A DNA stretch of 64,000 nt, from contig JAUXAC010000004.1 in assembly GCA_030615035.1 (NCBI GenBank), positions 1 through 64,000 of the forward strand, in the 5' to 3' direction. This DNA is from Dehalococcoidia bacterium (GTDB taxonomy: Bacteria > Chloroflexota > Dehalococcoidia > Dehalococcoidales > RBG-16-60-22). A program made the position numbers and the translations under genes. Below, piece after piece: positions 18,312 through 26,217 of the stretch; within the stretch, counting starts at the first letter, position 1; each line of letters opens with the position of its first letter. The notes beneath the pieces were generated by a model that ran no database searches, had not been told where the DNA came from, and saw nothing but the letters and a program-made list of their open reading frames with translations.

Positions 18312-18370
18312 GACCCACTCTCTAAAACTGGAGTGCCGGGTAGGGTAAGTAATAACGTGAGAGTGGGGTC
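18312..18370 (-). promoter_or_regulatory. Inverted repeat with U-tract in the purL leader
   Basis: On the minus strand GACCCCACTCTC (18370-18359) pairs with GAGAGTGGGTC (18322-18312) with one bulged base. It encloses about 36 bases and is followed by TATTTTTATAAAG. The structure ends 30 bases before the purL start, so it could act as an attenuator or the end of a structured leader. It does not match the ZTP or tetrahydrofolate riboswitch consensus that I know. Confidence 0.45.
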
Positions 18371-18629
18371 ATTGACTGACTAACTCAATCACTACCACCT
18401 AGTCATAATATAACATAAACTTTCCCTTTTATATTACCAGTTACAACAGGTGAAAAGCAATGACAATATTTAGCATTAAGAGGGACAATAAACAGTCTAA
18501 TTTTGCGAGTTTCACGACTATAAAAAACGCAGGACAGAGAGCCCCAGCCCCCTTCCCATTACCGTAACCTTAAAATGCCCAGAATTACACTACAAAGCTT
18601 ACTGCGCCTATAAAAACCCATAACCCTAA
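18371..18629. other. Intergenic stretch upstream of purL
   Basis: A/T-rich sequence between purL and the 18630 gene. I see no gene, hairpin repeat or RNA here. It should contain the purL promoter, but no strong match was found. Confidence 0.4.
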
Positions 18630-18926
18630 TTATTGTGCCCACTTGGGAAGGGGAGGAAGTCCCTCCCTGTCTCTTTCGTCAATGGACTGAAATTTTTCTA
18701 TGGCTTTCTTGTGTGCATCAGCAAGAGATTTTAATGTTTCCTTTATCTGACCAGTATCAGGGAAATCCCGTGGAGGGAAACCCTTACTTAATACCCATAT
18801 GTTGAGAGGGTCGCTTAGTTCTTCAGCTACATGCAAGATTCTTTCACGTAAATCTCTTACTTTTGAATACTCACCCTCTAATTCCTTTATGGCAAGCATA
18901 TATTCACCAATCTGCTTTTTAGACAT
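18630..18926 (-). CDS. Hypothetical small helical protein
   Basis: A 98-residue, charged, mostly helical protein with no family that I recognise. It contains LRERILHVAEELSDPLN and ends with a proline-rich PPLPKWAQ tail. The start is well supported by GGGAGGTGATGC before the ATG. It lies beside a decayed recombinase tail, so it may have come with a mobile element, but nothing in it shows that directly. Confidence 0.55.
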   Translation of the reverse strand: MSKKQIGEYMLAIKELEGEYSKVRDLRERILHVAEELSDPLNIWVLSKGFPPRDFPDTGQIKETLKSLADAHKKAIEKFQSIDERDREGLPPLPKWAQ

Positions 18927-18969
18927 AACGCATCACCTCCCTGTAAGGGTAATTATAGCATTATTCTAA

Positions 18970-19180
18970 AGAGTTTCAATACTACGAGTAATTACCATAG
19001 ATATACAAGGCATTAGAGAAGCTTGTGAATTAGTCAGCAAAAACCTTACTGAAATCTCATTTGAGAATAAAAGATTAGCACTGGAAGCACTAAATATCAA
19101 AGTCGGGATTGATGGTGAGAATATAAAGATCGAGGGTCCTATCCCAATAAGTGAGGGTGTTATTGTAACAACTCAGTTAC
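18970..19180 (+). pseudogene. C-terminal remnant of a large serine recombinase
   Basis: A plus-strand frame without a start codon reads ISFENKRLALEALNIKVGID and then IEGPIPISEGVIVTTQ. This is the characteristic C-terminal tail of site-specific serine recombinases (resolvase/invertase family), where a FEEKRLALEAL helix is followed by a short strand-rich end. All catalytic and zinc-ribbon parts are missing and an in-frame stop lies at 18967-18969. It is therefore the relic of an integrated element. Its 3' end runs into the convergent yqeY gene. Confidence 0.7.
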
Positions 19181-19615
19181 AACCGCATTTATCTCCCGCC
19201 CATCTGCCCTACCCTTAAGCTGAGCGATAAGCTTCGGCATAACTTTGCCTTTATCGCCAGGTCCCTGTGCCCCCACCTCCTCAATAATTCGGCGAGCCGC
19301 CTCCACAACTTCCTCCCGGGTCATCTGTGGAGGTAAATACTCTTGAAGGACAGCCAGTTCCGCCTCTTCCTGAGCCACCAGGTCGGGGCGATTTCCCTGC
19401 TTGAAGGCTTCAATACTCTCATGACGCTGCCTAACCTCCTTGGCAATAATGCCAAGGATATCAGCATCCTCTAAAGCACCCTGCCGAGCAATTTCGGCAT
19501 TGTTAATAGCTGCCAAAAGCAATCGGATAGCGGAACGCCTTACCTTGTCCCCGCTCTTTATTGCTTGCTTAAGCTCGTCAGCTAGCTTCTGTTTCAGGTT
19601 TGCTTCTCGTGCCAT
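19160..19615 (-). CDS. yqeY: GatB/YqeY domain protein
   Basis: A 151-residue YqeY-family protein with the helical C-terminal tail domain shared with GatB and a typical N-terminus (LKQKLADELKQAIKSGDKVR). The motif LQEYLPPQMTREEV near residue 90 and the GDKGKVMPKLIAQLKGRADGR segment near 122 are family hallmarks. The role is unknown but is thought to relate to tRNA. It lies just downstream of rpsU, a common arrangement in bacteria. Confidence 0.93.
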   Translation of the reverse strand: MAREANLKQKLADELKQAIKSGDKVRRSAIRLLLAAINNAEIARQGALEDADILGIIAKEVRQRHESIEAFKQGNRPDLVAQEEAELAVLQEYLPPQMTREEVVEAARRIIEEVGAQGPGDKGKVMPKLIAQLKGRADGREINAVVTELLQ

Positions 19616-19687
19616 ACAGGCCTCATAAACGTTACTGCTTGCTTTCTTCCCCGCCCATCCCCTGAACTTTAACTTAGGACATACTTG

Positions 19688-19876
19688 TTACCTTCTCATT
19701 GCTCTGGCAACACTACGCCTTCTGGCTGCTCTTTTCCGCTTACGCTTAACACTGGGCTTCTCGTAGTGTTCTCGACGGCGCAACTCCGACAGAATGCCGT
19801 CCTGCTGCACCCTTCTATTAAACCGTTTGAGCAAACTATCAAAGCTCTCATTCTCACTGGCTACTACCTCAGCCAC
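19688..19876 (-). CDS. rpsU: 30S ribosomal protein S21 (bS21)
   Basis: A 62-residue basic protein. It contains [20 protein letters not shown] and [17 protein letters not shown], both diagnostic of bS21, which binds 16S rRNA near the anti-Shine-Dalgarno region. The start is GTG at 19876 behind AGGAGGATGATGCTAT. It is followed by yqeY on the same strand. Confidence 0.95.
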   Translation of the reverse strand: MAEVVASENESFDSLLKRFNRRVQQDGILSELRRREHYEKPSVKRKRKRAARRRSVARAMRR

Positions 19877-19969
19877 ATAGCATCATCCTCCTTCTAAAAG
19901 AAGAAATTTTACATACCCTCACATTTTAGCCATCATAGACTACCCTGTCAAGAAATGAGATTATTTTGG

Positions 19970-20252
19970 TGACCTCACCCCTCGAAGAGTCTTCGACCTT
20001 TATCCCCCCCTCCTTAATAAGGAGAGGGGGAAGATTCTGAAAAGAGGGGCTGACGCCCCTCTTAAACGCCCCCCCATTATTAACCCAGAGCAAGGAAAGT
20101 CAAAGAGAGCAAAAACTCTCTCACATAATCATTTCCCCCCTTTAAGGAGAGAGATATTAAATGAGAGTCAAAGAGAGGCAAAGCCTCTCTTATATATCCA
20201 TTCCCCCTTCCCCTTTGAAGGGGAAGGGGATAAAGGGGATAGGGTAGATAAG
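19970..20252. repeat. Palindromic repeat block
   Basis: Contains GACCTCACCCC, CTCCTTAATAAGGAG, AGAGGGGC-TGAC-GCCCCTCT, AGAGGC-AAA-GCCTCT and CCTTCCCCTTTGAAGGGGAAGG, ending GGATAGGGTAGATAAGCAATC. The two outer ends are inverted relative to each other. Confidence 0.85.
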
Positions 20253-20257
20253 CAATC

Positions 20258-21649
20258 TTAGTGCCCGCTTCTCCTTAATACCTCACGAGCGGCAACTACG
20301 CCAGAAGCTGATGCCTGAACCAAGCCACGACTAATACCAGCTCCATCGCCGGCGGCAAACATGTTGCCAACCTCAGTTTCCAGACTAGAGCTAAGTTGAG
20401 GTCGGCAGGAATAGAACTTGACTTCAACCCCATAGAGTAAGGTATGGGGTGAAGCAATGCCCGGAGTCAGCTTATCCATTGCCTGAAGCATTTCCACTAT
20501 CCCCTTAAGATAACGATAGGGAATAACGAAGCTGAGGTCACCCGGGGTAGCCGTTTTCAAAGTAGGTTCAACAATCCCCTGCTCAATGCGGGCTGGAGTG
20601 GACCGCCGACCTTTCATTAAATCACCAAAGCGCTGCAGCAGCACTCCGCCACTAAGAATATTGGCTAGTCTGGCCAGATACTTACCGTAGGCAATAGGCT
20701 CCCGAAATGGTTTAGTAAAGGCTGTGCTCACCAACAGCGCAAAATTAGTATTATTACTCTTACGGTCAGCGTAGCTATGTCCATTAACCGTGATTACCGG
20801 GTCGCAACCCCCGGTAGACTCCATAATGACTTCACCACCAGGACACATGCAGAATGTTCTAATCCGGTCGTCAAAACTCTTGGACAGGAATTCCAACTTC
20901 ACCTCGTAGAGCACATTGGTCAAATCTTCCATCACTGCCACCGGCACCTCTACCCTAACCCCAACATCAACCGGGTTATTGTGCATTGTCAGATTCAGAC
21001 GATTAGCTTCCTTAGAGAACCAATCAGCTCCTTCTCTACCCGGAGCCAGAATCAAGTAGCGACAGAGAAACCTGTCACCAGCCTCCGTCTCAATCCCTTT
21101 AACCTCACCATTATCAACAATGATAGTCGAAGCCGCCACCTCAAGCTTGAATTCCAGGCGAGAAATAAGCTCATCACGCATCGCTTTGAGTACTGAATAG
21201 CAATGCTCGGTCCCCAAGTGACGAAGAGGCACTGGCGTTAGACGCAATTCCGCCAAGGAAGCCCGGTGGCGTATCTCCTCAATCCCCTCACCAACCCCGT
21301 ATAGCTTGTTTGAGGCACCAAACTTGAGGTATATACCGTCAACGTACTTAATCAAATCTTCAGCGGCACTCTCCCCAAGATAGTCCTTAAAGCGACCCCC
21401 TACTTGCGATGATAGCACCAGCTTACCATCGCTAAAAGCACCTGCCCCACCTAAACCACAAACCAGATGACAAGGCGAGCAGGTAATACAAGGACTACCC
21501 GTATCACGAACCAGACACTGACGCTTATCAATGTCCTTACCTTTTTCTATAAACAGGATATCCAGTCCAGATGCCTTTGACAGCTCTAAAGCAGCAAAGA
21601 TACCCGCCGGGCCGCCACCCACAATGATAACATCATATTTCTTGGTCAT
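20258..21649 (-). CDS. FAD-dependent oxidoreductase (COG2509-type)
   Basis: A flavoprotein of about 463 residues with an N-terminal dinucleotide-binding motif GGGPAGIFAALELSKA, followed by a cysteine-rich stretch DTGSPCITCSPCHLVCG near residue 49 and GGAGAFSDGKL. A second FAD contact, FAAGDGAGISRGLVQAS, is near the C-terminus. These match uncharacterised NAD(FAD)-utilising dehydrogenases. The substrate is unknown. The start at ATG 21649 gives a normal N-terminus; an in-frame GTG lies at 21667. It is isolated, with a repeat block downstream. Confidence 0.88.
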   Translation of the reverse strand: MTKKYDVIIVGGGPAGIFAALELSKASGLDILFIEKGKDIDKRQCLVRDTGSPCITCSPCHLVCGLGGAGAFSDGKLVLSSQVGGRFKDYLGESAAEDLIKYVDGIYLKFGASNKLYGVGEGIEEIRHRASLAELRLTPVPLRHLGTEHCYSVLKAMRDELISRLEFKLEVAASTIIVDNGEVKGIETEAGDRFLCRYLILAPGREGADWFSKEANRLNLTMHNNPVDVGVRVEVPVAVMEDLTNVLYEVKLEFLSKSFDDRIRTFCMCPGGEVIMESTGGCDPVITVNGHSYADRKSNNTNFALLVSTAFTKPFREPIAYGKYLARLANILSGGVLLQRFGDLMKGRRSTPARIEQGIVEPTLKTATPGDLSFVIPYRYLKGIVEMLQAMDKLTPGIASPHTLLYGVEVKFYSCRPQLSSSLETEVGNMFAAGDGAGISRGLVQASASGVVAAREVLRRSGH

Positions 21650-21667
21650 TTTATTCCGCAGTGCCAC

Positions 21668-22029
21668 TTGAACTACTGAAAAGCCATTTTAGAGCTTTTT
21701 CAGCAGAGCAACCCCTTCTACCCCCATTAGCCTCATAAAAACTGTGTTTCCTAGCCGTCTTATTCTATAATCCGCAGCTTCGGGCGTCAAGAAACGGGGT
21801 TTTACGGTTCTATGCCATTAAAATTGATGGGGGTAAGCCTTACTAAATAGCTATTGAAATCCAATTATCAATCTTCTATTCTTCTATAAAATAGGGGTGA
21901 TAAAGTGGGGATTTGTAAGCCCAGAATTTTAATGAAATTTTAATACCTTTTTAATGAATGCTTAACTTCCGACAGGATAAGATGGAAGTGCCATTATGGA
22001 CAACTGGCTAAAGAATATCAGTAAAAGTA
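21668..22029. other. Intergenic stretch without a recognisable gene
   Basis: This gap between the flavoprotein and the XRE gene is A/T-rich on the right. I see no open frame with similarity, no RNA gene and no copy of the palindromic repeat. Confidence 0.5.
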
Positions 22030-22058
22030 TTGACATTTGCCATTTGGCGAATTATAAT
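22030..22058 (+). promoter_or_regulatory. XRE gene promoter with palindromic operator
   Basis: TTGACA (22030-22035) and TATAAT (22053-22058) are perfect consensus boxes with a 17-base spacer. The spacer is almost wholly the palindrome ATTTGCCATTTGGCGAAT (22035-22052), so a bound repressor would exclude RNA polymerase. The same operator occurs in the Fur promoter with 16 of 18 bases identical. Confidence 0.88.
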
Positions 22059-22081
22059 GAATGAAAGGAAGGAGTATGAAT

Positions 22082-22477
22082 ATGGGGCGAAATGACAACA
22101 ATCTGGGCAGAATACTCAAGCAGCAAAGAATTGCAATACCGCTAACACTACAGGAGCTGGCTACCACATCAGGGGTATCCTCATCACACCTAGGGCGTAT
22201 TGAGAGAGGCGAGCGTTTCCCATCAGCCCATATATTGCGCAGAATTGCCAAGCCTCTGGGCTTTGATGAGGATGAGCTATTTACTTTAGCTGGTTTCTTG
22301 TCTCCCCAGACTCCAGGTGTAGCTGAAGAGAGAGGCTCAGGTTATGGTAGCCGGCACTTAGATCCCTATGTAGCCAAGCTATTAGGCGAAGAGTCTGTTG
22401 AGGTACAGCGCTCTGTCATTGGCATCCTCACCCTACTAAAGAGTATAGCCAGAGGGATGACCAAGGAAAGCGACTAA
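22082..22477 (+). CDS. XRE-family helix-turn-helix regulator
   Basis: A 131-residue protein. Residues 8-65 form a Cro/C1-type HTH domain with LTLQELATTSGVSSSHLGRI as the DNA-binding part. The C-terminal half is acidic, then helical and hydrophobic (VQRSVIGILTLLKSIA), probably for dimerisation. The start is placed at ATG 22082 because GGAGTATGAAT precedes it and the promoter's -10 box at 22053-22058 puts the transcription start after the earlier ATG at 22061. It is a candidate ligand for the palindromic operator in its own promoter and in the Fur promoter. Confidence 0.88.
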   Translation: MGRNDNNLGRILKQQRIAIPLTLQELATTSGVSSSHLGRIERGERFPSAHILRRIAKPLGFDEDELFTLAGFLSPQTPGVAEERGSGYGSRHLDPYVAKLLGEESVEVQRSVIGILTLLKSIARGMTKESD

Positions 22478-22489
22478 CCGCCACTTTGA

Positions 22490-22548
22490 CCAAGAGCAGT
22501 GTAATTGCCAGGATTGAGACTGCTCAGTGCTGTTTTTCCTATCCCCAT
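22490..22548 (-). pseudogene. Truncated copy of the small phage-cluster gene at 25988-26200
   Basis: On the minus strand ATG at 22548 opens a frame containing ALSSLNPGNYTA, matching VLRSFNSGNYTA of the intact 70-residue gene, and the surrounding DNA is similar as well. The rest of the gene is missing. As at the intact locus, a palindromic repeat lies upstream, and beyond it a piece of the large tail-like gene. Confidence 0.65.
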
Positions 22549-22576
22549 TTTATACTCTCTGCTTTAGATTATTATT

Positions 22577-22768
22577 AGGTAACCCTCCCCCTTTATCACC
22601 CTCCCTTTGATAAGGGAGGGTGAAGTGATTTATAAGAGGGGCTAACGCCCCTCTCAAACTCCCCATAATCTTATTTGGGGGCTTCGCCTCTCTACGACCC
22701 TCCTTTCCCACTTCAAGGTGGGAGTTTTGTTTGAGAGGGGCTGACACCCCTCTTGGACGCCCCTGATT
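22577..22768. repeat. Palindromic repeat copy
   Basis: Begins TTAGGTAACCCTCCCCC, with hairpins CCTCCCTTTGATAAGGGAGG, AGAGGGGC-TAAC-GCCCCTCT and AGAGGGGC-TGAC-ACCCCTCT. Its position between two phage-gene remnants copies the arrangement at 26218-26370. Confidence 0.85.
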
Positions 22769-22771
22769 AGC

Positions 22772-22854
22772 ACGTCTATACACCCCAGCCACAGTTGTCG
22801 GTCATATTCTCCCCAGCAAGGCTCATAAACCGGAATTGACCCAAGCACCTTCCT
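22772..22854 (-). pseudogene. C-terminal remnant of the large phage tail-like protein
   Basis: The minus strand encodes VLG, PVYEP, GEY and LWLG in the same order and spacing as the last residues of the 668-residue protein at 26432-28438. A stop codon (TAA) lies just upstream, so only the final segment survives. This is a degraded second copy of the phage-cluster end. Confidence 0.7.
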
Positions 22855-22971
22855 TTAATGCAATTTCAACACCATTTTTATGAGCATTCAACTCTGGCCA
22901 AGCTACAATAAATAGTAATGGACAGTGCAAAAATAATAGTTTGGCCGAGATACTATCAATTCAAGGCGGTA

Positions 22972-23000
22972 TTGACATTCGCCATTAGGCGAATTATAAT
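22972..23000 (+). promoter_or_regulatory. Promoter of the fur-CPBP-exosortase operon with palindromic operator
   Basis: TTGACA (22972-22977), a 17-base spacer and TATAAT (22995-23000). The palindrome ATTCGCCATTAGGCGAAT (22977-22994) has perfect 7-bp arms and fills the spacer, exactly as in the XRE promoter. Confidence 0.9.
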
Positions 23001-23010
23001 GTTAAATAGT

Positions 23011-23035
23011 AATAGTAATGATTATCATTACTATT
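23011..23035 (+). promoter_or_regulatory. Fur-box-like palindrome
   Basis: AATAGTAATGA (23011-23021) and TCATTACTATT (23025-23035) are perfect inverted arms around TTA. The core AATGATTATCATT matches the classic Fur box core. It lies just after the predicted transcription start of the fur gene, which suggests negative autoregulation by metal-bound Fur. Confidence 0.75.
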
Positions 23036-23064
23036 CTAATAAACTATTTTTATATGGGGTCATC

Positions 23065-23466
23065 ATGGTCAGACTTTCAAAACAGAGAGAGGCGATTCTT
23101 AAGGTTCTGAGGAGCACAACTTCCCATCCTGCTGCCGATTGGGTATATGAGCAAGTGAGGAAGAAACTGCCCCATATCAGCCTCGGGACGGTTTACCGCA
23201 ACCTGAGATTGCTGGCACAAGAGGGAATAATCTCAGAGCTAGACTTTGCCGGCACCCCCAGCAGGTTCGATGCCAATACACAGCCTCACTCCCATTTCAC
23301 ATGTGAGCGGTGCGGTCGCATTTTTGACGTGGCTGAGCCAGCACATAAAGAGATAGATGAGAGGATAGCTTCAAAAATGGGCTTGAAGGTCTTTAATCAT
23401 CGGCTGGAATTTAGCGGGTTATGCAAAGACTGCCAAGCTGAAATTAGCCAGAGGAAATTATTATGA
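23065..23466 (+). CDS. Fur-family metal-dependent regulator
   Basis: A 133-residue Fur/PerR/Zur-class repressor. The winged helix covers residues 1-80 (KQREAILKVLRSTTSHPAADW, then HISLGTVYRNLRLLAQEG). The metal sites include HSHFTCERCG and a second pair CKDC near the C-terminus, a structural zinc site. The start ATG at 23065 gives the usual MVRLSKQRE N-terminus; the frame is open further upstream through the promoter and operator. The metal or peroxide it senses cannot be fixed by eye. Its stop overlaps the next start (ATGA). Confidence 0.92.
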   Translation: MVRLSKQREAILKVLRSTTSHPAADWVYEQVRKKLPHISLGTVYRNLRLLAQEGIISELDFAGTPSRFDANTQPHSHFTCERCGRIFDVAEPAHKEIDERIASKMGLKVFNHRLEFSGLCKDCQAEISQRKLL

Positions 23467-24302
23467 TGAGTCCAACACGAAAAGGCTCAATAATAACCAA
23501 AGAGGAGCCGACCAGGCAAACCGGAATTAGCAGGGCAATTCGGTGGCAACAGCTGCTTATCCTGGCTATATTTACCGCTATTGCCGTCTGTGAATATCTA
23601 TTCGCCTACCAAGATGTAGCTTTTGGCATTGGGTTGGCGCTATTTCTGGCTCTCGGAATATACATTACAATTTCGGTAGTCCGCTTGAGCCAGCCTATAA
23701 CTAACTGTGCCGGGTCACTAGCTCTCATTCCTCTCTATATCCTGTTTACCTCTTCCCTACCCTGGTTCTTTATCAACCAGCAGTACCTGTTACCGGCAGT
23801 ATATTCAATCATCATAGCGCTATCCCTGTTGCATATCTACCAGAATAAACTGAGCCTCAAGTATATCTTTGGCTTCAGAAAAGAGAAACTCCTGCTCTAC
23901 ACCCTGGCATGCCTGGCTATTGGTGCTGTATTAGGGACAATAGAATACTCCATCCTCCGCCCGGCGCCTGCCTTCCCCACTTTTGAGGTGAAATACCTAC
24001 TCAGGGATATGATATATATGTTTCTCTTTGTCGGCCTGGGAGAAGAACTCCTATTCCGCGGTCTGCTTCAGATAGATTTAATGAAGGTTTTTGGTGTAAA
24101 AGGGGGGCTTATCCTGGCCAGCATGATGTTTGCGATTATGCACCTCACCTGGAGGTCGCTCCCGGAACTTGGCTTTGTCTTTATCGCCGGGCTGATACTG
24201 GGGTTCTTATATTGGAAAACGAAAAATCTGGCACTTCCCATCATAGTCCATGGGGCAAACAATGTCATGCTGGTAGCAGTGCTACCTTACATATTGGGGT
24301 AA
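23463..24302 (+). CDS. CPBP-family intramembrane metalloprotease
   Basis: A 279-residue multi-pass membrane protein (about eight helices). The C-terminal half holds the CPBP/Abi signature: EELLFRG at residues 194-200 (two glutamates and Arg), His227 in MHLTW, and HGANN near 263-267. These residues build the metal site of type II CAAX-processing-like proteases. It overlaps the fur stop codon by 4 bases and precedes the exosortase-like gene by 6 bases, so it is probably translated with them and may act on the same exported proteins. Confidence 0.9.
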   Translation: MMSPTRKGSIITKEEPTRQTGISRAIRWQQLLILAIFTAIAVCEYLFAYQDVAFGIGLALFLALGIYITISVVRLSQPITNCAGSLALIPLYILFTSSLPWFFINQQYLLPAVYSIIIALSLLHIYQNKLSLKYIFGFRKEKLLLYTLACLAIGAVLGTIEYSILRPAPAFPTFEVKYLLRDMIYMFLFVGLGEELLFRGLLQIDLMKVFGVKGGLILASMMFAIMHLTWRSLPELGFVFIAGLILGFLYWKTKNLALPIIVHGANNVMLVAVLPYILG

Positions 24303-24308
24303 GACAAA

Positions 24309-25271
24309 ATGGGAAAGCAAAAAGGGAAAACCGAATTTAATAAACTCAAGGAAACGATATTGCGGGTAGAGAGGAGCTTCAAATTGCCAGTTAAACTGGC
24401 TGTTTGGTTCATCATCTCCCTGGCACTCTCGCTTATTTTCTTCCGGGAGTTCTGGGCAAGCCTGGGAGCAATGCTCTCCCCAAGCTGGATATTCGGGCAG
24501 CATCATGCTGCCCCCTGGGGCGTATTGGGCTTATGCACTATCTGGCTGTGGCTCAAGAGGAAGCAAATACGGAGTGACATGGAAGTAAGACAAAATCTTG
24601 TCTTCATCCCGCTGGGCCTGGCTCTGGTAATCGGAGCTATCCTCATGCCACTCTCCCAAGACTTTATGGTATTTCAGGTACTACTGGCATCCCTGGGGGT
24701 CTTTGTCATTCTCTTTAGCAAAGGCGCCCGAATTCCCTCCATCCTGCTAGGTATATATGGCTTTGCCATCTCTTTTCCGCTCGTAATACAGAGGTTTGCC
24801 GAGCTTCCTTATTCAATAAGTGCTCTAAGGCCGCTGGTATGGATACTGACTGGTCTGGGCTACGCATTCCAGAACGTAGGACAATGGATGCACTTCACCA
24901 GCTACTCCGGTGAGTCTATATCCGTGGCGATAACCGCCGACTGTGCCGGTCCGGTAACTATGGGGGTTTTCCTGGCTATCTTCGCCCTAATGATGCTAGA
25001 TGTACGTCTTCCCGCAAAGAAAGCCTTCTGGCTCTTCCTGTTTGGTGCGGCAGGCACCTGGTTTCAAAGCTTTATCAGATTGATAATCTTGATGCTGGTG
25101 GGCTACCACTGGGGAAAGGAAGCCCTGTGGACGACCCACTTCTGGACGATATATGTCCTGTTCCCATTATGGTACCTGTTATTTGTTTATATTTACTTCC
25201 GGCAGGTGGGGCGACTACCCCAGATAAAAGGAAGACAAGAGTTTAAAAATATTCCGGTGATGGAAAGCTAA
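24309..25271 (+). CDS. Exosortase/archaeosortase-like transpeptidase
   Basis: A 320-residue, eight-helix membrane protein. The three residues that define exosortases are visible: Cys212 in ITADCAGPVTMG, Arg257 in FQSFIRLIILMLVGY, and His277 in ALWTTHFWTIY. Exosortases cut C-terminal tripartite signals (motif, helix, basic tail) and are thought to transfer the protein to a membrane or surface molecule. The downstream accessory protein starts 2 bases after the stop. No polysaccharide locus is next to it, unlike typical EpsH systems. Substrates are inferred, not shown. Confidence 0.88.
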   Translation: MGKQKGKTEFNKLKETILRVERSFKLPVKLAVWFIISLALSLIFFREFWASLGAMLSPSWIFGQHHAAPWGVLGLCTIWLWLKRKQIRSDMEVRQNLVFIPLGLALVIGAILMPLSQDFMVFQVLLASLGVFVILFSKGARIPSILLGIYGFAISFPLVIQRFAELPYSISALRPLVWILTGLGYAFQNVGQWMHFTSYSGESISVAITADCAGPVTMGVFLAIFALMMLDVRLPAKKAFWLFLFGAAGTWFQSFIRLIILMLVGYHWGKEALWTTHFWTIYVLFPLWYLLFVYIYFRQVGRLPQIKGRQEFKNIPVMES

Positions 25272-25273
25272 TT

Positions 25274-25975
25274 ATGGAACCCATCAAAGACAGAAGCATA
25301 ATACTTAAAATTGCCATTCTATGGCTGGCAATACTGCTGCTGAGCAGCTTCTGGTTTACACTGAAGACAAGCTCGGACATGGCAAGCTTGACAGTGCTAC
25401 CCAAGGTTCCTCGGGAGGGGGAACCAGTAATAGCCACCATCAAGCTGAATAACCCATCATCTCAAGTAACAAGCGTTAGCTATCAACTCTATACCAATGG
25501 CGAGCTTACGAGAGAAGGAATTGCCACCCTGCCCCCCGCCTCCAGCAAGGTATATCAATACGCCTATAAAAACCCTCTGCAACTCGGAGAGCAGCTAAAC
25601 TTCGCGGTCAAGACAACCTCTCCCCAGGGTAATTACGAGCAGGTAGTCTCCCTGCCCTCTTATCCCCCCCAGATATGGTCGAGTTTTGTTTCCTTCGCCT
25701 CTTTCTCTACTTCAATAATGAGCTCCATGAGTTCCATGACCTACTACCAGAGCACCTTCGGCTCACAAGTGAGCTTCAACCTGGGACTACTCTTTACCCT
25801 TGTCCTGGCCTCACTTCTCATCTTCCTTGAGCTAAGCCAGCCATTACTTCGACAGAAAACCATCACTGTGCTGGGAAGGCTGCACCTGAGGTTCAGCACA
25901 GTTACCTGGATATTGTTCAGCATCTTCCTGGGTATCTTCTATACCAGCGTGTTGATGATAATCACAAGTGTTTAA
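25274..25975 (+). CDS. Exosortase-linked membrane protein with one extracytoplasmic beta domain
   Basis: A 233-residue protein. An N-terminal helix (residues 9-29) is followed by an extracytoplasmic domain of about 110 residues with an Ig/CARDB-like strand pattern (VPREGEPVIATIKLNNPSSQ), a Ser/Met-rich linker, and two C-terminal helices (about 167-190 and 208-231). The conserved layout and tight linkage suggest an accessory subunit for the exosortase-like enzyme. No catalytic motif is seen. It ends the operon. Confidence 0.65.
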   Translation: MEPIKDRSIILKIAILWLAILLLSSFWFTLKTSSDMASLTVLPKVPREGEPVIATIKLNNPSSQVTSVSYQLYTNGELTREGIATLPPASSKVYQYAYKNPLQLGEQLNFAVKTTSPQGNYEQVVSLPSYPPQIWSSFVSFASFSTSIMSSMSSMTYYQSTFGSQVSFNLGLLFTLVLASLLIFLELSQPLLRQKTITVLGRLHLRFSTVTWILFSIFLGIFYTSVLMIITSV

Positions 25976-25987
25976 AGCAGAAAAGAA

Positions 25988-26200
25988 CTAGGTGTAAACA
26001 GCTATCACTACTGCCTCTTTTGGATTGTGTTCGTCAAAGAATATAACTGCTGCCTTCCTACCCGTGGTCATCTCTGTCACGGGGAGGTTCCGCGCCACAG
26101 CAATATCCTCCAGATACACCTTATAACTGCCGACAAGCTGAACAGTGGCAGTATAATTACCAGAATTGAAACTCCTCAGCACCGCTTTTCTTAGTCTCAT
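25988..26200 (-). CDS. Small protein at the 3' end of the phage-like cluster
   Basis: A 70-residue protein (VLRSFNSGNYTA at the start, RKAAVIFFDEHNPKEAVVIAVYT at the end) with a beta-strand-like pattern. It is the last gene of the minus-strand phage cluster, separated from the tail-like gene by a repeat copy. A truncated copy exists at 22490-22548. I do not recognise the family. The arrangement suggests a small particle or tail component. Confidence 0.65.
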   Translation of the reverse strand: MRLRKAVLRSFNSGNYTATVQLVGSYKVYLEDIAVARNLPVTEMTTGRKAAVIFFDEHNPKEAVVIAVYT

Positions 26201-26217
26201 TTATATTGCCTCCTTCA

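Noticed and set aside
18283..18400. Known purine-pathway riboswitch (ZTP or tetrahydrofolate) before purL
   Set aside because: The conserved core bases of those classes are not found; only a plain inverted repeat with a U-tract is visible.
22550..22848. Minus-strand open frames across the repeat at 22577-22768
   Set aside because: They read through palindromic repeat DNA; only the short tail-protein remnant at 22772-22854 has real similarity.
22918..23064. Upstream extension of the Fur protein by 49 residues
   Set aside because: It would run through the promoter, the shared operator and the Fur box; the transcription start lies after it.
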